Assembly: GCA_944470555.2 (NCBI GenBank)
Contig: OX104134.1
Span: 57,465,890-57,529,889 of the forward strand
From: Heterobilharzia americana
Lineage: Eukaryota; Platyhelminthes; Trematoda; Strigeidida; Schistosomatidae
Length of the DNA: 64,000 nt
Reading direction: 5' to 3'
Below, piece after piece: positions 1 to 12,600 of the stretch. Both the position numbers and the translations under genes were made by a program. Under the pieces are notes generated by a model. It made no database searches and was not told the DNA's origin. It saw only the letters and a list, made by a program, of their open reading frames with translations. The first letter of the stretch is position 1; each line of letters begins with the position of its first letter.

Positions 1-2734
1 AGATCCATTGCAATGTCAAGGTATGCCGAACATACAATGAGGGATGGTATCGATACTAATATACCACCTCCCTAATGAAAAGTTCCATTTTTGTTTGTTC
101 ATGCTAAACTGAACACATGTTCACCGTAGCCGCCATAATACTCTGCATCACTCATAGTGGCTCGATGAATAATGATGAAGTTTAAGGTATTCCTCTGCAT
201 TCTGAGTGCACTGTTTATAGCTGCAGTGGACGAGATGGGGCCAGTCAACAATTCGGGGTAGGACAGTACAGGATACTCGAAAGGCTGAATACGAATTAAA
301 CCCTCACTATGAAGAAGTGTAACACCGCCTGTCTGCGAAAACCGGAAGCGAAGACAGTTTCACATACATTCAACAATCGTACAACCACCTAGGTGTCCAC
401 AGTAAAAGGTGCTCGACTAAAATTCACCAGTATAATTAATGGTAGTAGAGAATGGTAACCGGATCAAACGCATGTTTCGTATGCTTCGTAGGAGTGCAAA
501 CTGGAGTCCTTGCTCCCAAATTATTGCTCGCTGTTTTGCTGAACCTACAATGTAGTTTTTCAGCAGAGAAAAGCTACAAAATCACTTGTCAGACCGACAG
601 GCATAATACACATGCACACAATGCTCAAGATGAAGCAAACTCTCATTTCACAGTATAGAAACAAATGTGTGACGGCCTTCAATGTAGAGTCTCGAGTTGG
701 CTAAAGCAGCGAAATCAGCCAAATCCTACTAGGGGCTAAGATGGGTGTTGTTGCCAACTTATTCTTTTATGGTGTGCGTCATACGAAACGCCCTGACGAA
801 TAAACCATCCACAACCTCACCAGCTGACCCCTTTCAGTCAGGCATAGAAAAGCATTTCAGCAAGCACGGCTTACCAATAACGTACGCCAATAGCAAGTCA
901 GATTTCGACCATTCATGCTCCTGCTGTTTCACCGTAACATCCACCCGACTAGCGATGCTGCTCTCGTAATAATATGAGTTTCGTTATTATTCGCCGTCAC
1001 TTTCCACATCCATCTTTTCTCTCTCTGTCTCTCTTAACCATACATCCAGTCTTTCGCATCATTTCTAGATTCACAAGTTAATGTGCACTTGCGGTCATTT
1101 ATGCAGGCAAGGATCAAGAGAGGCCCGTTGATCCTGTAAGTAGCTCTGTAGCTCTTACGAATAACCAGGGTGTATTTTACAAATGAGGAGTCTTAAACAG
1201 AAAATTGCTGCCTTGAAGACTATAAGCACTTAGGCCAGTATGACTTCTGTGGCTACCGAAGGAGCATCACTGCATAAAAAAAAGACCTTGGTACCCAGAC
1301 TTGTGAATCTTTCGCTTTCTTTTACTCACATTGTAGAAGATGCATGTGAAAGACACACCAACACACATATACACTCAACCACCTAGTCATTTACCGAGAG
1401 TTTCACACAGGCCGCACCTCTATCGATTCCTCTTAGTATTCTCATTCAGTTGAGACAAAGTACACACCTGATACTTCTCGAAATATTTTCGTCTTCTTCC
1501 CTCTGGCCAGTTAATACAACGTCGTAAGGCCTTTCGGAAGGCAGAACAGTCATTCCGACAACTGTCCCTTATTTTTAAGGTTTGGTCATCTCAGTAATAC
1601 TCATCAGTTCTACAGGGATATTGAGGTGTGAATCGTGGACAGTAGCATTTTGAAGGCACTGGATAAATGGTGAAGGTAGTAGCTGAACATAGGACTCCCC
1701 GTCCACCATAGGAAACTCACGACCTAGTAGGTTGTTCAGTGTCCGTGTCAATACGGATTCATCTCCAATCTGCTGAAACTCCACGCACCAGAGTTGATAC
1801 TTCATTCACCATCTGTTAGCCAGATTGTTGAATACCGCTACAAACCACTTCACTATAGGTCCTCAGAAGACCCTTTTGTCCATGCTGCTCATGCTGCCGT
1901 GCTCTACTTTCCCCAATGTGCGGCAACTTATCCACAATAGACGTTTCCCGTTTCAGGTAAACGGGACAGCTACCAGCCCTACCACAAGTTCGAACACAGC
2001 AGGTAACTCCGAAATTCTTCCTCTGGAAGGACTACGGGACACGGCACCTTAGTGCGTTGAGAAGACGGAGCACCCAGGTGAACAAAAGTTCATTGGAGTA
2101 GAAGAGATCGAATGTTAAAAAATTAATAATAGTCGTAGAGATATTCAACTTTTCCACAAAATCACGTTACCTCATTTTCTTACTGTTTATGTTTTTATTG
2201 GAGACTTTGGCCAGTTTCCTTACAAACCGTGTCAATCGATTATCATCCGGAATTTTTCTTGGTTGTTGTGTTGGATGTCAATGATGCACATTCGTGTAAG
2301 TAGCGTTCACTACAATTGTGGGAGTCACGCAGTTCCTACCGAAATAAGACAACACCCAGCTATCAATCTCATTTTCAGAATTACGGAAGACAAGTGGCAG
2401 GATTACTGGGCTGGAATTCAACAATGGGCGAAAACCTTTCTAAACAGCTTAGATGGAGGCGTGGAGAAAGCAATTACAGTGTGCTAGTTTATAATGCGGA
2501 CATTTGACCAAGTTGATAACCCAGAGTGACTTACCTACCACCAATTTCACGCTAGTCACGGAATGTTTGGAGAGAAGATTGGAGGGTGAAAACTCTACGC
2601 AAGTCCATTTTTCGATATAAATAATCGAACGGCATGAGATACAAATTAGCTGCTGCATATACCGCAGGTGTTCTGCACACGTAAGCGCTCATCCCTCGAA
2701 AATACACATCCAGACCTCCCCTCTCATCAGGCAC
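1..2734. other. Unassigned left flank, no recognisable gene
   Basis: Only short open frames of up to about 75 codons occur here, and none shows a domain, a coherent exon structure or codon bias that I can defend. Its base composition is less AT-rich than the middle of the window, which suits old transposon sequence. A stretch at about 784-870 resembles part of 4760-4860 (shared core around CTCACC, CTGACCCC, TCAG and GGCAT), so at least one dispersed repeat is probably present. The region directly precedes an endonuclease fragment at 2735 and might include the upstream part of that element, but I see no motif that shows it. Confidence 0.5.
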
Positions 2735-3030
2735 ACTCTAATATGTATGTACAGCAACGTTAGGGGGCTAATAGGGAAGGTAGCAAAAATGAGGACGCTG
2801 CGTGAACATCAGCACTACGACATCATATTCATCACCGAATCCTGGCTCTCGTCGGACATCTCCGACGAAGAGATGCGTGTTGCTGGCATGGAACTCTTCC
2901 GCAGGGACAGGGAACATAGAGCAGGAGGGGGATTGGCTATCTACGCAAACTCCTGTTTAAAGGCAAGGATGGTTAGCGATACGGCCTTAACCCAGGTCCC
3001 AGAGTCTCTATGGTGCTACTGCACTCTCTT
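2735..3030 (+). mobile_element. Non-LTR retrotransposon endonuclease fragment
   Basis: An open frame from about 2741 encodes the start of an APE-type endonuclease like those of CR1/Jockey-like non-LTR retrotransposons. The order of motifs is SNVRGLIGKV, then YDIIFITESWLSSDISDEEM, then RRDREHRAGGGLAIYANSCL, which are the asparagine, ETWL-like and GGG(L/V)A(I/L)Y blocks of that domain. The match fades after about 3030, where the frame becomes hydrophobic and unrelated, so the fragment holds only the first third of the endonuclease. No reverse transcriptase follows on this strand. It is a dead fragment, about 500 bp upstream of the EF-hand gene. Confidence 0.75.
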
Positions 3031-3460
3031 CTTTATTCTCTCTTCATTCCTTTACCACTACCTTACTATCCTCTTTCAGGTACCTACAAAGACAGGAGTC
3101 ATGGCAGTTCTCTAAACTTCCCAGCAACCCGTAGCTCCCTAATCACTCTACAAATTACAACCTACTAACCCACAAAACATCCACCTCACCGAAACTGAAA
3201 GCAAGAAAGCAGAGGGTATTTCCTCATCCACTGCAGGAGTAAACCGAACAACTGGAACCAAGCCCGAATAACTAGACGCGAGAGATCAAAAACTACCAGT
3301 TTTCTACGCTCGCACTATCAATATTGGATATTGGATTGGATTCAAATTCTGGCATACTCACTGAAGTATGATGTTGCAGCCGAACAACAAGAAGAGTATT
3401 TTTGAAATTCATGAATTCGTTTTACAACACTTGCTGACTTTAGTTTGTTTAGTCATTCTA

Positions 3461-3473
3461 AATAAATATAATA
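3461..3473 (+). promoter_or_regulatory. Possible TATA-like element upstream of EF-hand gene
   Basis: An A/T-only stretch (AATAAATATAATA) lies about 40 bases before the proposed ATG at 3511. In such AT-rich DNA this is weak evidence, and flatworm promoters often lack a TATA box. It is recorded because the interval from the last transposon remnant to the ATG is short and contains no other candidate. Confidence 0.2.
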
Positions 3474-3510
3474 GCTATTAGTAACGCTTCCAAACACATT
3501 CAAGTGACAA

Positions 3511-3630
3511 ATGTCAGTGGATGCTCTTCAGAATGTTGAAAATTACATTCGAGATGTAGCAAAAGATCGAAGATGTAGATTCAGTGAAAGTTTTTGGATT
3601 ATGATAACTTACGTTCCGGATACGTAACAG
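3511..3630 (+). CDS. EF-hand gene exon 1 (module 1, first loop)
   Basis: This exon starts at ATG 3511; the codon two before it is an in-frame TGA, which supports this start. It encodes MSVDALQNVENYIRDV, then a basic helix DRRCRFSE, then the loop DYDNLRSGYVT. The helix and loop lie in different frames: one T is missing from the run at 3591-3595. Restoring it gives FLDYD in register and aligns without gaps to module 7 (RRRLRLSDWFRDHD). The exon ends in phase 1 at CAG before GTAGAT. A 35-bp intron at 3556-3590 would also repair the frame, but it would delete the conserved helix, so I prefer a base loss. Confidence 0.75.
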
Positions 3631-6600
3631 GTAGATAATTTTAGGCGTTTATTAACCGAGATAGCTAACCAATTCTTCAGAGTTTTAAGAAGTCTGATAG
3701 GTGTGCCACTTGAACGACCACAAGAAAATCTAATCTTGCAAAAATATGGCGTCAGTGATAATAAGTACATCAACTGGAGGGAATTTGTTGGCGCGATTGA
3801 AGGGAAATGCGATGAAAATGACTTTTCATTACCACCTGGATTGAAAGTTCTTCAGACAATTGAGTAACTGTGAATATTGTTTATTGTCACTTAGATCTCT
3901 CAATGTGGGAACAAAGTCGCTTCATCATTTACCTGGAGATGAGAAATTCGACTGTATACGGCCTTTATTATCGAGAATTCATCAATTTAATGAATATCAA
4001 GGGTATATAATCCGCGATTGTTATAGACAGTACGACAAACATAACATGGGATTAGTGACAGAAAGTCAGGTTTGTGCACAATTAATGTACTGGAAAAACA
4101 TCTCTCAGTTTTTCAGGGGATTTCCTGGCCCTAAAGACATTAATGACGAAGAAATTTTGTTGCTTGTTCAGCGTTACCAGTCTTCAATAACCCCTGGCTT
4201 TGTAAATTATTTGGCCTTTGAAAATGACGTCAGAATGGTTGGGAATAGTGAAAAAACTTCAAAGGATGGTGTACCACCTGGAGTAAGTGACGCACTCGGT
4301 ATCAATATTGGAAGTAGAGGAAAATTGTAGTTGTTGAACCAAGGTCTAGTTTTGAAATCTCACTTTTCTCTCGATTATACTACTTCAGTAGCTATAAGCT
4401 ACCTTTCTATCTATCTGCGCATAGCTTTGGAAGTGATATTTGACTATCTGAAGGCTTCCTTTCGCTAATTGTAGCCTGGTTTATTTGAGGGAGGAACAAA
4501 GCTACTGATAAGTTCAGTTAACCTGTTGCAATTCCTATCTTTATAAGTATCTATAAGTAATTCATAAACGTTATTCGAAAAGTAGTTCAAATATAACGTG
4601 ATTGTTCTAACGCTGGATAAAAAGAACCCAGGCTGCTGGCACATGAAGACCCTGGAGCAGCGAATAGGGTGCTGTTTTTACTCTCGTCCTTTTCTGATCT
4701 CCCCTTTCCACAGTGAACAAGGCATCAGCGTGGGACTGCTGGTTATCCAAGAGAGACATCTTACTGTTGTCACACTCCATCCAACTATCTGCAGTACGAC
4801 TTCACCCTCAGACCCCTATCAAAGTGAAGCATTTTACACTACAGCGGTAACTGTTTTTCGTCCTACCACTTTCTGGCACACTTTTCTGGCATGGTAACAC
4901 CTAGAGAGAACAAGCGTTTCAGCCAGTGTATCTGGTTGAGTTATTGTGATATACAAGGCTGATCATCACTTCATGACAGCTGTTATCTGTCGGGGAAAAA
5001 AAGAAGTTCAAATTACTTGTGGAGGTTAAGTGTTATTAGTGAAAATATTGAGGGCGTATGTTTTATACTGTAGATAATAGAGTTCGGTAACAGAAAAATG
5101 GATGGATATACTTTCAGTTGATACCAAGGCTTGTCAGTTGTAAATCGTATCAAGCATTCGTTTAATGGAACCAACTGAAGTGGCTGTGGCTACTTTGTCC
5201 AGCAAGGCCATCTGCAACGAGAGGAGTTATATCTCACTCTGGTGTTGTATACGAGTGAGATCCAAATAAAGCTGTCGATCTTGAATAGAAAATATGGCGA
5301 TCAGGTGGCTCTCTTGACGTAAAATCTTGAAGACTGTTATAAAGTTTCCTCCTTACCATCAATGACTTAATGTCAACAGACTGAGCTACCAAGGGTATTA
5401 TGCGTATGTTTTTACTGTTAGTTCAACAATTGACTTTGTCGCACTTCTCTGCACTTTATCGAATGTTTGTGTTTCTTTTACGTACATATGAGCTGCTGCG
5501 TTGAAAACCACTAATTGCAGTCAGCAAACGTTTTAAAGACTGTGAGGAATAATTCGAGCGATTAGGGCCCTTATTTAAATTTTTTGAATGTCTTTGATGC
5601 TGTTCTTCTTTGTCACGATTCTTCTTCAACTCATATTGTTATTTAGTGAGTTGGAGAGGTTCAGTCCTAAGTCCTCATAAAAGGATACCATGTTCACTGC
5701 ATAGTTGCTGAGGGCGTTGTCAGCTTTTTTCCCTTCTGTTGTTCGAAGATACGTCACCTTCCACCTTTCGAGGTTGTTGTTCCAAGCATTCTTGGCTATC
5801 CAGGATTCCAACCGTAATAAATGGTCTTGGATTAACCTGCTATCCTCCTCCTACCTACTGTTTTTCATATTTTTATGCTGCGAGCAAACAGAAGGTTAGA
5901 TAATGAGATTTGCACGGGGAGGTCATTTATGAGAAGTAAAAACAGGAGTGACTCAAATATTGCTCTTGGATTTACTCTTATTCCTGAACTCCTCCAGGCT
6001 GACAAAATTCTATTTACTTTGACTTGAAGTTCTTTGCCCTCAAAGTATGCTGTAATAATGCTATGAATGATTTGGTGGCATTCTTATTTGTAATTTAAGC
6101 AAGTATGATATTGGATATGACACTATCATTGGCTTTGGCTAAGTCCAGAAAGAAAGCGTGGACTGGTTGTTTGTTGTCCTATTTACTAGTCAAGTCATCC
6201 TAAGCAGTTATCAGGTTTGCAGTACATAGCTGTCAGATCCCTAAGCCGTGTTGATTTGGATGAACGATATCGTTTCTATTTAGGAAGTTCTACACAATAT
6301 CTGTAAATAGACTTTCCAGCACCTTGTTTGATATGGAAGGCAGTGATTTTGGTCTGTAATTGCATGAAGATTGGTGAAACGATAGCCCACTGCCTAAACA
6401 GACTGCATTTGAGTACGCTTCGTACTTAAGTACAATTTCGTAGGATTGCTAGTTTTATGTCACCCTAGCGTGGAGATTTTTCTGTTCTCAGCGTGAATAT
6501 TTTCGCAAACACTTAGGTTGGCGAAATCCTAACGTCCTTCAAATTTACATCTCAGTCCTGGAACTCCATTACGCTACTAGACGCCAATGATAGATGGATT

Positions 6601-9600
6601 ACAGTGTTAAGCTGCTTATTAAGTCGGTTGTCTAACAATTCCGCTGTCACCATGCTACTCAAGGTTTTGGAGTTCGGTCCTGTGATGAAGGTAAAACCTT
6701 CATTTTTTTGATTTGCTTCGTGACGTAAACCCATATAGACTTTTTTGGTTATAAGTCATCCGTTTAGCTTGGTTGCCTTGATGTCTGCACCTGTTGTTGA
6801 GAACTTTTATGTTACATAGGCTGCATAACTGAGTAAGTTCACTTGCTTGTGAGGTGTGCACCACTTGTACTCTGCCTTCTTTTTATCTAATATCGGTCTT
6901 TGGGTTGCACAAGTCACCCGATAGCGTTTGACAGGTAAACGTCCGCTTACTTTTGGTATTCTCTTTTTGGCAGCAGTCTACATAATATCTTATATATAGT
7001 GTTGACCTACTAAAAAACAGTGCCGTTTTCGTGGCCATAGTGAATTCAGGAACTCGTTCTGCCTGATATCAGTTCGCTTTCCAGCAAGGCTGGAGTGCTA
7101 CAGGTCCAAGTGTTGGCATATTCTTCTTTGTTATTAGGGAGAATCTTACAAATGCATAGTTACTTTTGCTTAAGGAGGGTCCGACACTATTATCGTCCAC
7201 CAGAATATCGTCGTTTTTTTAGCATGACATAAAGTCTCCATCCTTTTGCATCTGGTCCACATTGGATGTTCTTCCTAACTTCCTCTATTAGTTCTCCTGT
7301 AACAAAAGTATTTTGAAGCCTCTGACCAAAAGACTTACGTCTGCAACGTGCTGATACGTACGTGTTCATAATCCGCTAAAGTGAGGGCCTTTACCTTATC
7401 CTCTGTCGGAGACCATAACATCTCATTTTGGTGACTGACTAGCAGTGGAATCCATGACGCACATTTCATTAAGTTTGGGACTCGTCAGCTTTATACAGTT
7501 GCACTCAAGTGAGTGATGTTTTCCCCACTGAGACTCGAAACCAGCGCTTATTACTTCAGACACCAAAACGTTATCCACTAGGCCACTAAGGCACTATAAC
7601 CACCCCTTGTGCAGCGGGTATCAGGTGTTGTTTTGATGCTCTTAACTTCTCGCTGCTATCAAGGATCGAACTGCTAGACCCCTTCTGGAGGATGAATTCC
7701 CACACAGATGTCTCGATACTGCTGAATTTTCATGACGTTATAATCGTCTTGGTGACTCACAAAATGTGCGTTTTATTCTATTTGGGGCTTGTAAGCTGAA
7801 GTTAATTGCAACTCAGTGAGTGATATTGTTCTCACTGAGACCCAAACCCAGTACCCATCGCTTCTAACGCCAAAGCGTCCCGGATTCCACTACAAGTCAC
7901 CAAGATGAATACAATACCATGAATATTCGCCAGTTCTGAATCATCTTCATGAAAGCTCATCTGACAACAGAAGAGGTCGAGGAATTCGGCCCTTTATAGC
8001 AACGGGAAACTACAAGTATTAAAACAAAACCTAGTAGGTATTTTGTGAGATTCCTGGAGAGACGGCACCATCAGAAGTCTAGCAATCGGATGACTACACC
8101 ATTAGTAACCTCGTTCTCTTTAGGTGTTCGGTAATGTAAATTGCCACTACTCATATGTTTTTGAACCCTGTGTTTCTGATATAAAGTCATGCTAGCTACA
8201 GACGTTTCGCTATCCAAGATGTCGAATTACATCTATGTCTAGTTAAGATTCAATAGTTTGTTTCGTTGTCCCAAAATCTTCTATGTCATATTTGTATTCA
8301 CATCCTTTAAATTTGAGCTATATTTCTATAAATTTTTCCAAAAAATAGCCTTCAATTTATTTTGAAGGAATTTCACCCTCTGAAGAAATCAAGTTTATTC
8401 AGATTCTGAGTGGTTCGAATATATAATTTTAGGTAAGATCTGACTAAGGTCTTCGAATACCTTTCATTCTTGCTAATATTTGTACTGACGTTCTTGGTAG
8501 CCGATAGACAGATACAGAGATAAACTGATGGGGAATCCAACGCGAAAATTGTGTGGGTTGAAGACACTACACTTCACGGTACAAACCAAAAGAGAACTGG
8601 ATAAAAAAGTGACATTTAGGTGGACAAAAGTTTATTTGAGGAGAGAGAGAGATGAAAGTGAATGAAAACGTTCAAAACTCCAGAGATGAGAAAAAAGTGT
8701 ATACATCTGCGCCAGTGTAATCATTTTTGACCTATCAAGGGTGTCTTCTGACTCTTAATTAAAGATGTCTTAGCATCCACTAACTGGCTGTACATTGTAT
8801 GAAAGCCTAAGGTATGAGTGTTCAGTTTCAAATAAACTGACTATTAAAAACTGTTTGATTAGATGAACTTATTTTCAAACCAAGTATACAAAAAGAAACA
8901 GTTAGATAGTTTCAAAACAAACAATTTTAGAGCTTTCGGTCAGGTAATATTTGCATATTTTATCGACTACTGAAGGTATTCTAATTGTAGTGTGAATGCT
9001 GCAGAATGCCCCTTATAATTGTCGGGTCTATAGATGATTGGTGTTTTATAAAAGACCTCAGTTCATGCGGCAGTTGCGAATATTTTAGTCTTATTAGATG
9101 TATTAGAGCTTCTTAAATCGTGGAAATAGTTCTGATTGGAGCGTGTTGAGAACTGCTTTAGGATTGTCTACCTATATAACTTAATTTTATTCACAATACT
9201 GGGGGGTGATTGCGTTTTGCAATATATGGACAGCTATTTCCATATTTTGACTTGACTTCTTGACGAATGATCTTGCTTTCTTGAATTAATGGCTTCATTT
9301 ATGAAGTACATAATATTCAGGGAATAAAACCTCCAGAAAGCTTAAAATTCATACCCAATTAGTGAACTCTTCACTGATGTATTTAAGTAGTATACAGGAT
9401 GCTCTGAAATAGAATTTATGAGTGAAGAACAAAACTACAACTGTGAATTTGGGATAAAGAGTCAAATCATTCCAGGATTCCCAAATAAGGTCACAGGGAA
9501 ATGCTTACTGATGCTTTTTTATATCGCCGTTACTATGTGACAATTATTCTTACATTGAAATACACTTCCGTGAATGACCATGATATTCTAAGTATCATCT

Positions 9601-12600
9601 TTGGAGTTACCGGGTAATTTCATTAAGTCTTTGCTAATGATAATGGGTGGCAGGACAAAGACCAAAGGTAAATCTCGTTCATTCACTCTGACTCTGGTTT
9701 TTCAGGTTCACGATGGTGAAATATTCTTATTCACTGTGTCATACATTTTAAGAAAAGACTGAAATCAAATTATTTAAAAATTCTTTTCATAACTAAAATG
9801 ACCTTTAAATGAACGATGGATCACAGTCTACCGCAGTGTCGAAGTTTTACTGTAATATTAAATCTCACTTAATGCTAATCAAGCAGCTGACTATCTCATA
9901 AGTTAAAGGAATATCTCTTGAAATTTATATCGGTGATTACCTGTAGTCATCCAATAGAAACTGAGGTATACATCACTAGTGAAGGCTAGTGTAAATGATT
10001 TCTCTCATAGTACATCTTCTATGTTAACTATTCTTTACTTGCATAGTATGACGGATCTTCTAAATTTCCACTTTATGGAACATGTAGGGCTGTTTTTCAC
10101 TTTTGCCTTGTCTGTGCATGACCACATGATAAAAGGTTTATAACTTAAATCGATTTAATAATGTAAGTGTCAGCTTTATGGACGATTTTCAATCGACAGA
10201 ATGAAAAGCTCTGTTATCAAACATTCATCAGCAGACTTCAAAAATCTAGCAGCCTTATTTCGGAGAAAAACAGGTTGATGCAAACAAATTTTAAACAAAA
10301 GTGACCTGGGGGACCAACTAGTCGGAAGTGATTATTATTATTATTATTAGTCCCTTGGGTTCCTAATGGAACATAGGGATTCAGTAGCACGTCTCCAGTG
10401 AATTCTGTTCTCTGAAATCTTTTGAACCTGGCTCCACGACAGCCTAGAAGCTCTCATTTCCTCCTCACACGATCTCCCCCATGTCACCCTCGGCACCGAC
10501 GCCCAACTCGTCGCTTTCCATCGGGGTTCCACTCGAGTGCCTGCCTGATGCGTGATGTCCCCAGTCAACTTTCTCAGTGTATGCTCAGTCCATCTCCACT
10601 TCCTTCCAATGCATATTTGTTGGGTGATAGGTTCTTGGTTGGTTCGTTGCTAGACCAGAGTTCCTTGTTGCTTATTCTTTCTGGCCATCTGATCTTCAGT
10701 AGCGAGCGTAAGCAGTTGTCGACGAATGTCTGTAGTTTATTGGAAATGCTTTTCGTAACGCGCCAAGTCTCTGAACCATGTAGAAGCACTGATTTGACTC
10801 ACGTTGGTGTTGAAAATCCGAATCTTGTTCTGTATGCTGAGTGCAGAAGATCTCCACACTGGTCTCAGCCTAATGAACGCCTATCTTGCTTTTCCGATTC
10901 TGACCTTGACATCCTCGTCTGTGCCGCCTGTAGTTGAAACAGTGCTACCTAGATAGGTGAAAGAGGTTACTTCCTTTAAGTTTCTCCCGTTGGTGGTGAT
11001 TGGAGTTTGTTGCTGTCGTTGGAGTTGTTGGTGCTGTATCTTCATCACCTCTGTCTTCTGTATATTCACATGAAGTCCTGTCTTCGCTGCCTCACCTCTT
11101 CTGCCAACTTGTTAGTTTTGCATGCAGGTCTTCAAGTTTGTGTGACATCAGGCACAAGTCATCGGCGAAATCCAAGTCTTCTAGGTTCTTTTCCGCGGTC
11201 CAGCCATTGTGTCCTCCTCTTCTCGCTTCCCACTGTTGTCTGCTGCATGATCTAGTGGACCACAATCAGGAATATCATGGGGGATAGTAGGCAACCTTGT
11301 TTCACTCCTATCTTCACTTCAAATGGCGTCACTGAGCTTCCCGTTGTGAATTACTTGGCATATGGCGTCTTCATGTAGTTGTTGAATGAGATTGATGAAG
11401 GTTTGTGGTGTTCCGTAGTAATGAAGCAGTTTCCAAATTACCTCTCGGTCGACGCTGTCGAAGGCCTTCTCAAAGTCGATAAAGTTGAGGTGTAGAGTTG
11501 ACTGCCATTCTATACTCTCTTCTATGATGATGCGTAGTGTAGCGTTGCAATTTGGTCTGCACATGATTTGTACTTCCTGAAGCCTGCCTGTTCCGGTCGC
11601 AGTTTTGAATCCAGTGCATCCTTTAGCCTCTCCAGGATGATGCAGCTTAATATTTTGCTTGGGGTGGACAGGAGAGTGTTTCCGCGCTAGTTCTTGTAAA
11701 CACTGGAGTTTGACAAGGTAACCCTTCTTCCAATCACCAGGTACCTTCTCTTCCTTCCACACCTTCTGCAATAGTGGTGTGAGCATGTCCGTCGTTGTCT
11801 CTGCGTCTGTTCTCAGTGCTTCTGGCGGGATCCCATCTGGTCCTACTGCTTTCCCACATTTCACTGGCTTTATGGCGTTCAGGACTTCCACTTTTGTTGG
11901 AGGATTTATAGTCACTTGTATCTCAGCGGCTGTAGGTGGTATTTCTGGACGAAGTGCAGGTGGTGGTGGTGGTCGATTCAAGAGCCTCTTGAAGTGGTCG
12001 GCCCATTGTTTCCTTTGTTTCTCTTCTTTGGTGATCAAATTTTATTTATCGTCTTTTATTGGTTTCATCTGTGTTGATCTCTTCCCTTCCAGATAGTTAC
12101 CTGGTTATTTGATACAATGTTGTCAGGTCTCTCTTACCTGCAGCCTGTTCTGCTTCACTTGCCAGTGTGTCGCAGAAGTGTCTTTTGACTTTGCGTGCAC
12201 TCTTCTTCACTTCTTTGTCCAGTGTTTTATACATTGTACTCAGTTCCGCCTCTCGTTGAGCATCCTTGCACTGGTTTATCTTCTGCTTCACCATCCTCCT
12301 CTCCCTCCTCTATCAGTTTCCATGTATCCATTGAGATCCATTCCTTATCTTCTTTCTTCCTAATACTGTTGTGCAGGTTTCCTTCCACATCTCTTTCAAA
12401 GACTCCCAGTGTTCTTCCACACAGGTTTCTTCAGGGATTTTTCTCGATATCTCCGATTTTGTCTTGATGCATGACGTGAAGATGTGCTTTGTAGTTTCGC
12501 CCTTCAGTTTCCGAGTGTTTAACTTGAACTGCTGTCTATCGTCAGCTTCCTTGAAAGCTTTCAACTTGATTTGGAAGGTTCCTTGCACTAGATAGCGAGT

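Noticed and set aside
3556..3590. A fourth micro-intron of 35 bp that would repair the exon 1 frame
   Set aside because: It would delete the helix DRRCRFSE, which aligns without gaps to other modules. Kept as an alternative only.
3511..4330. Reading 3511-4330 as an intronless retrocopy or pseudogene
   Set aside because: Most frame breaks vanish if three GT-AG segments of 31-39 bp are removed, each restoring a conserved motif. Only one single-base loss remains.
10320..10350. The ATT repeat as an independent microsatellite
   Set aside because: It is the 3' tail of the RTE insertion, directly next to the target-site duplication.
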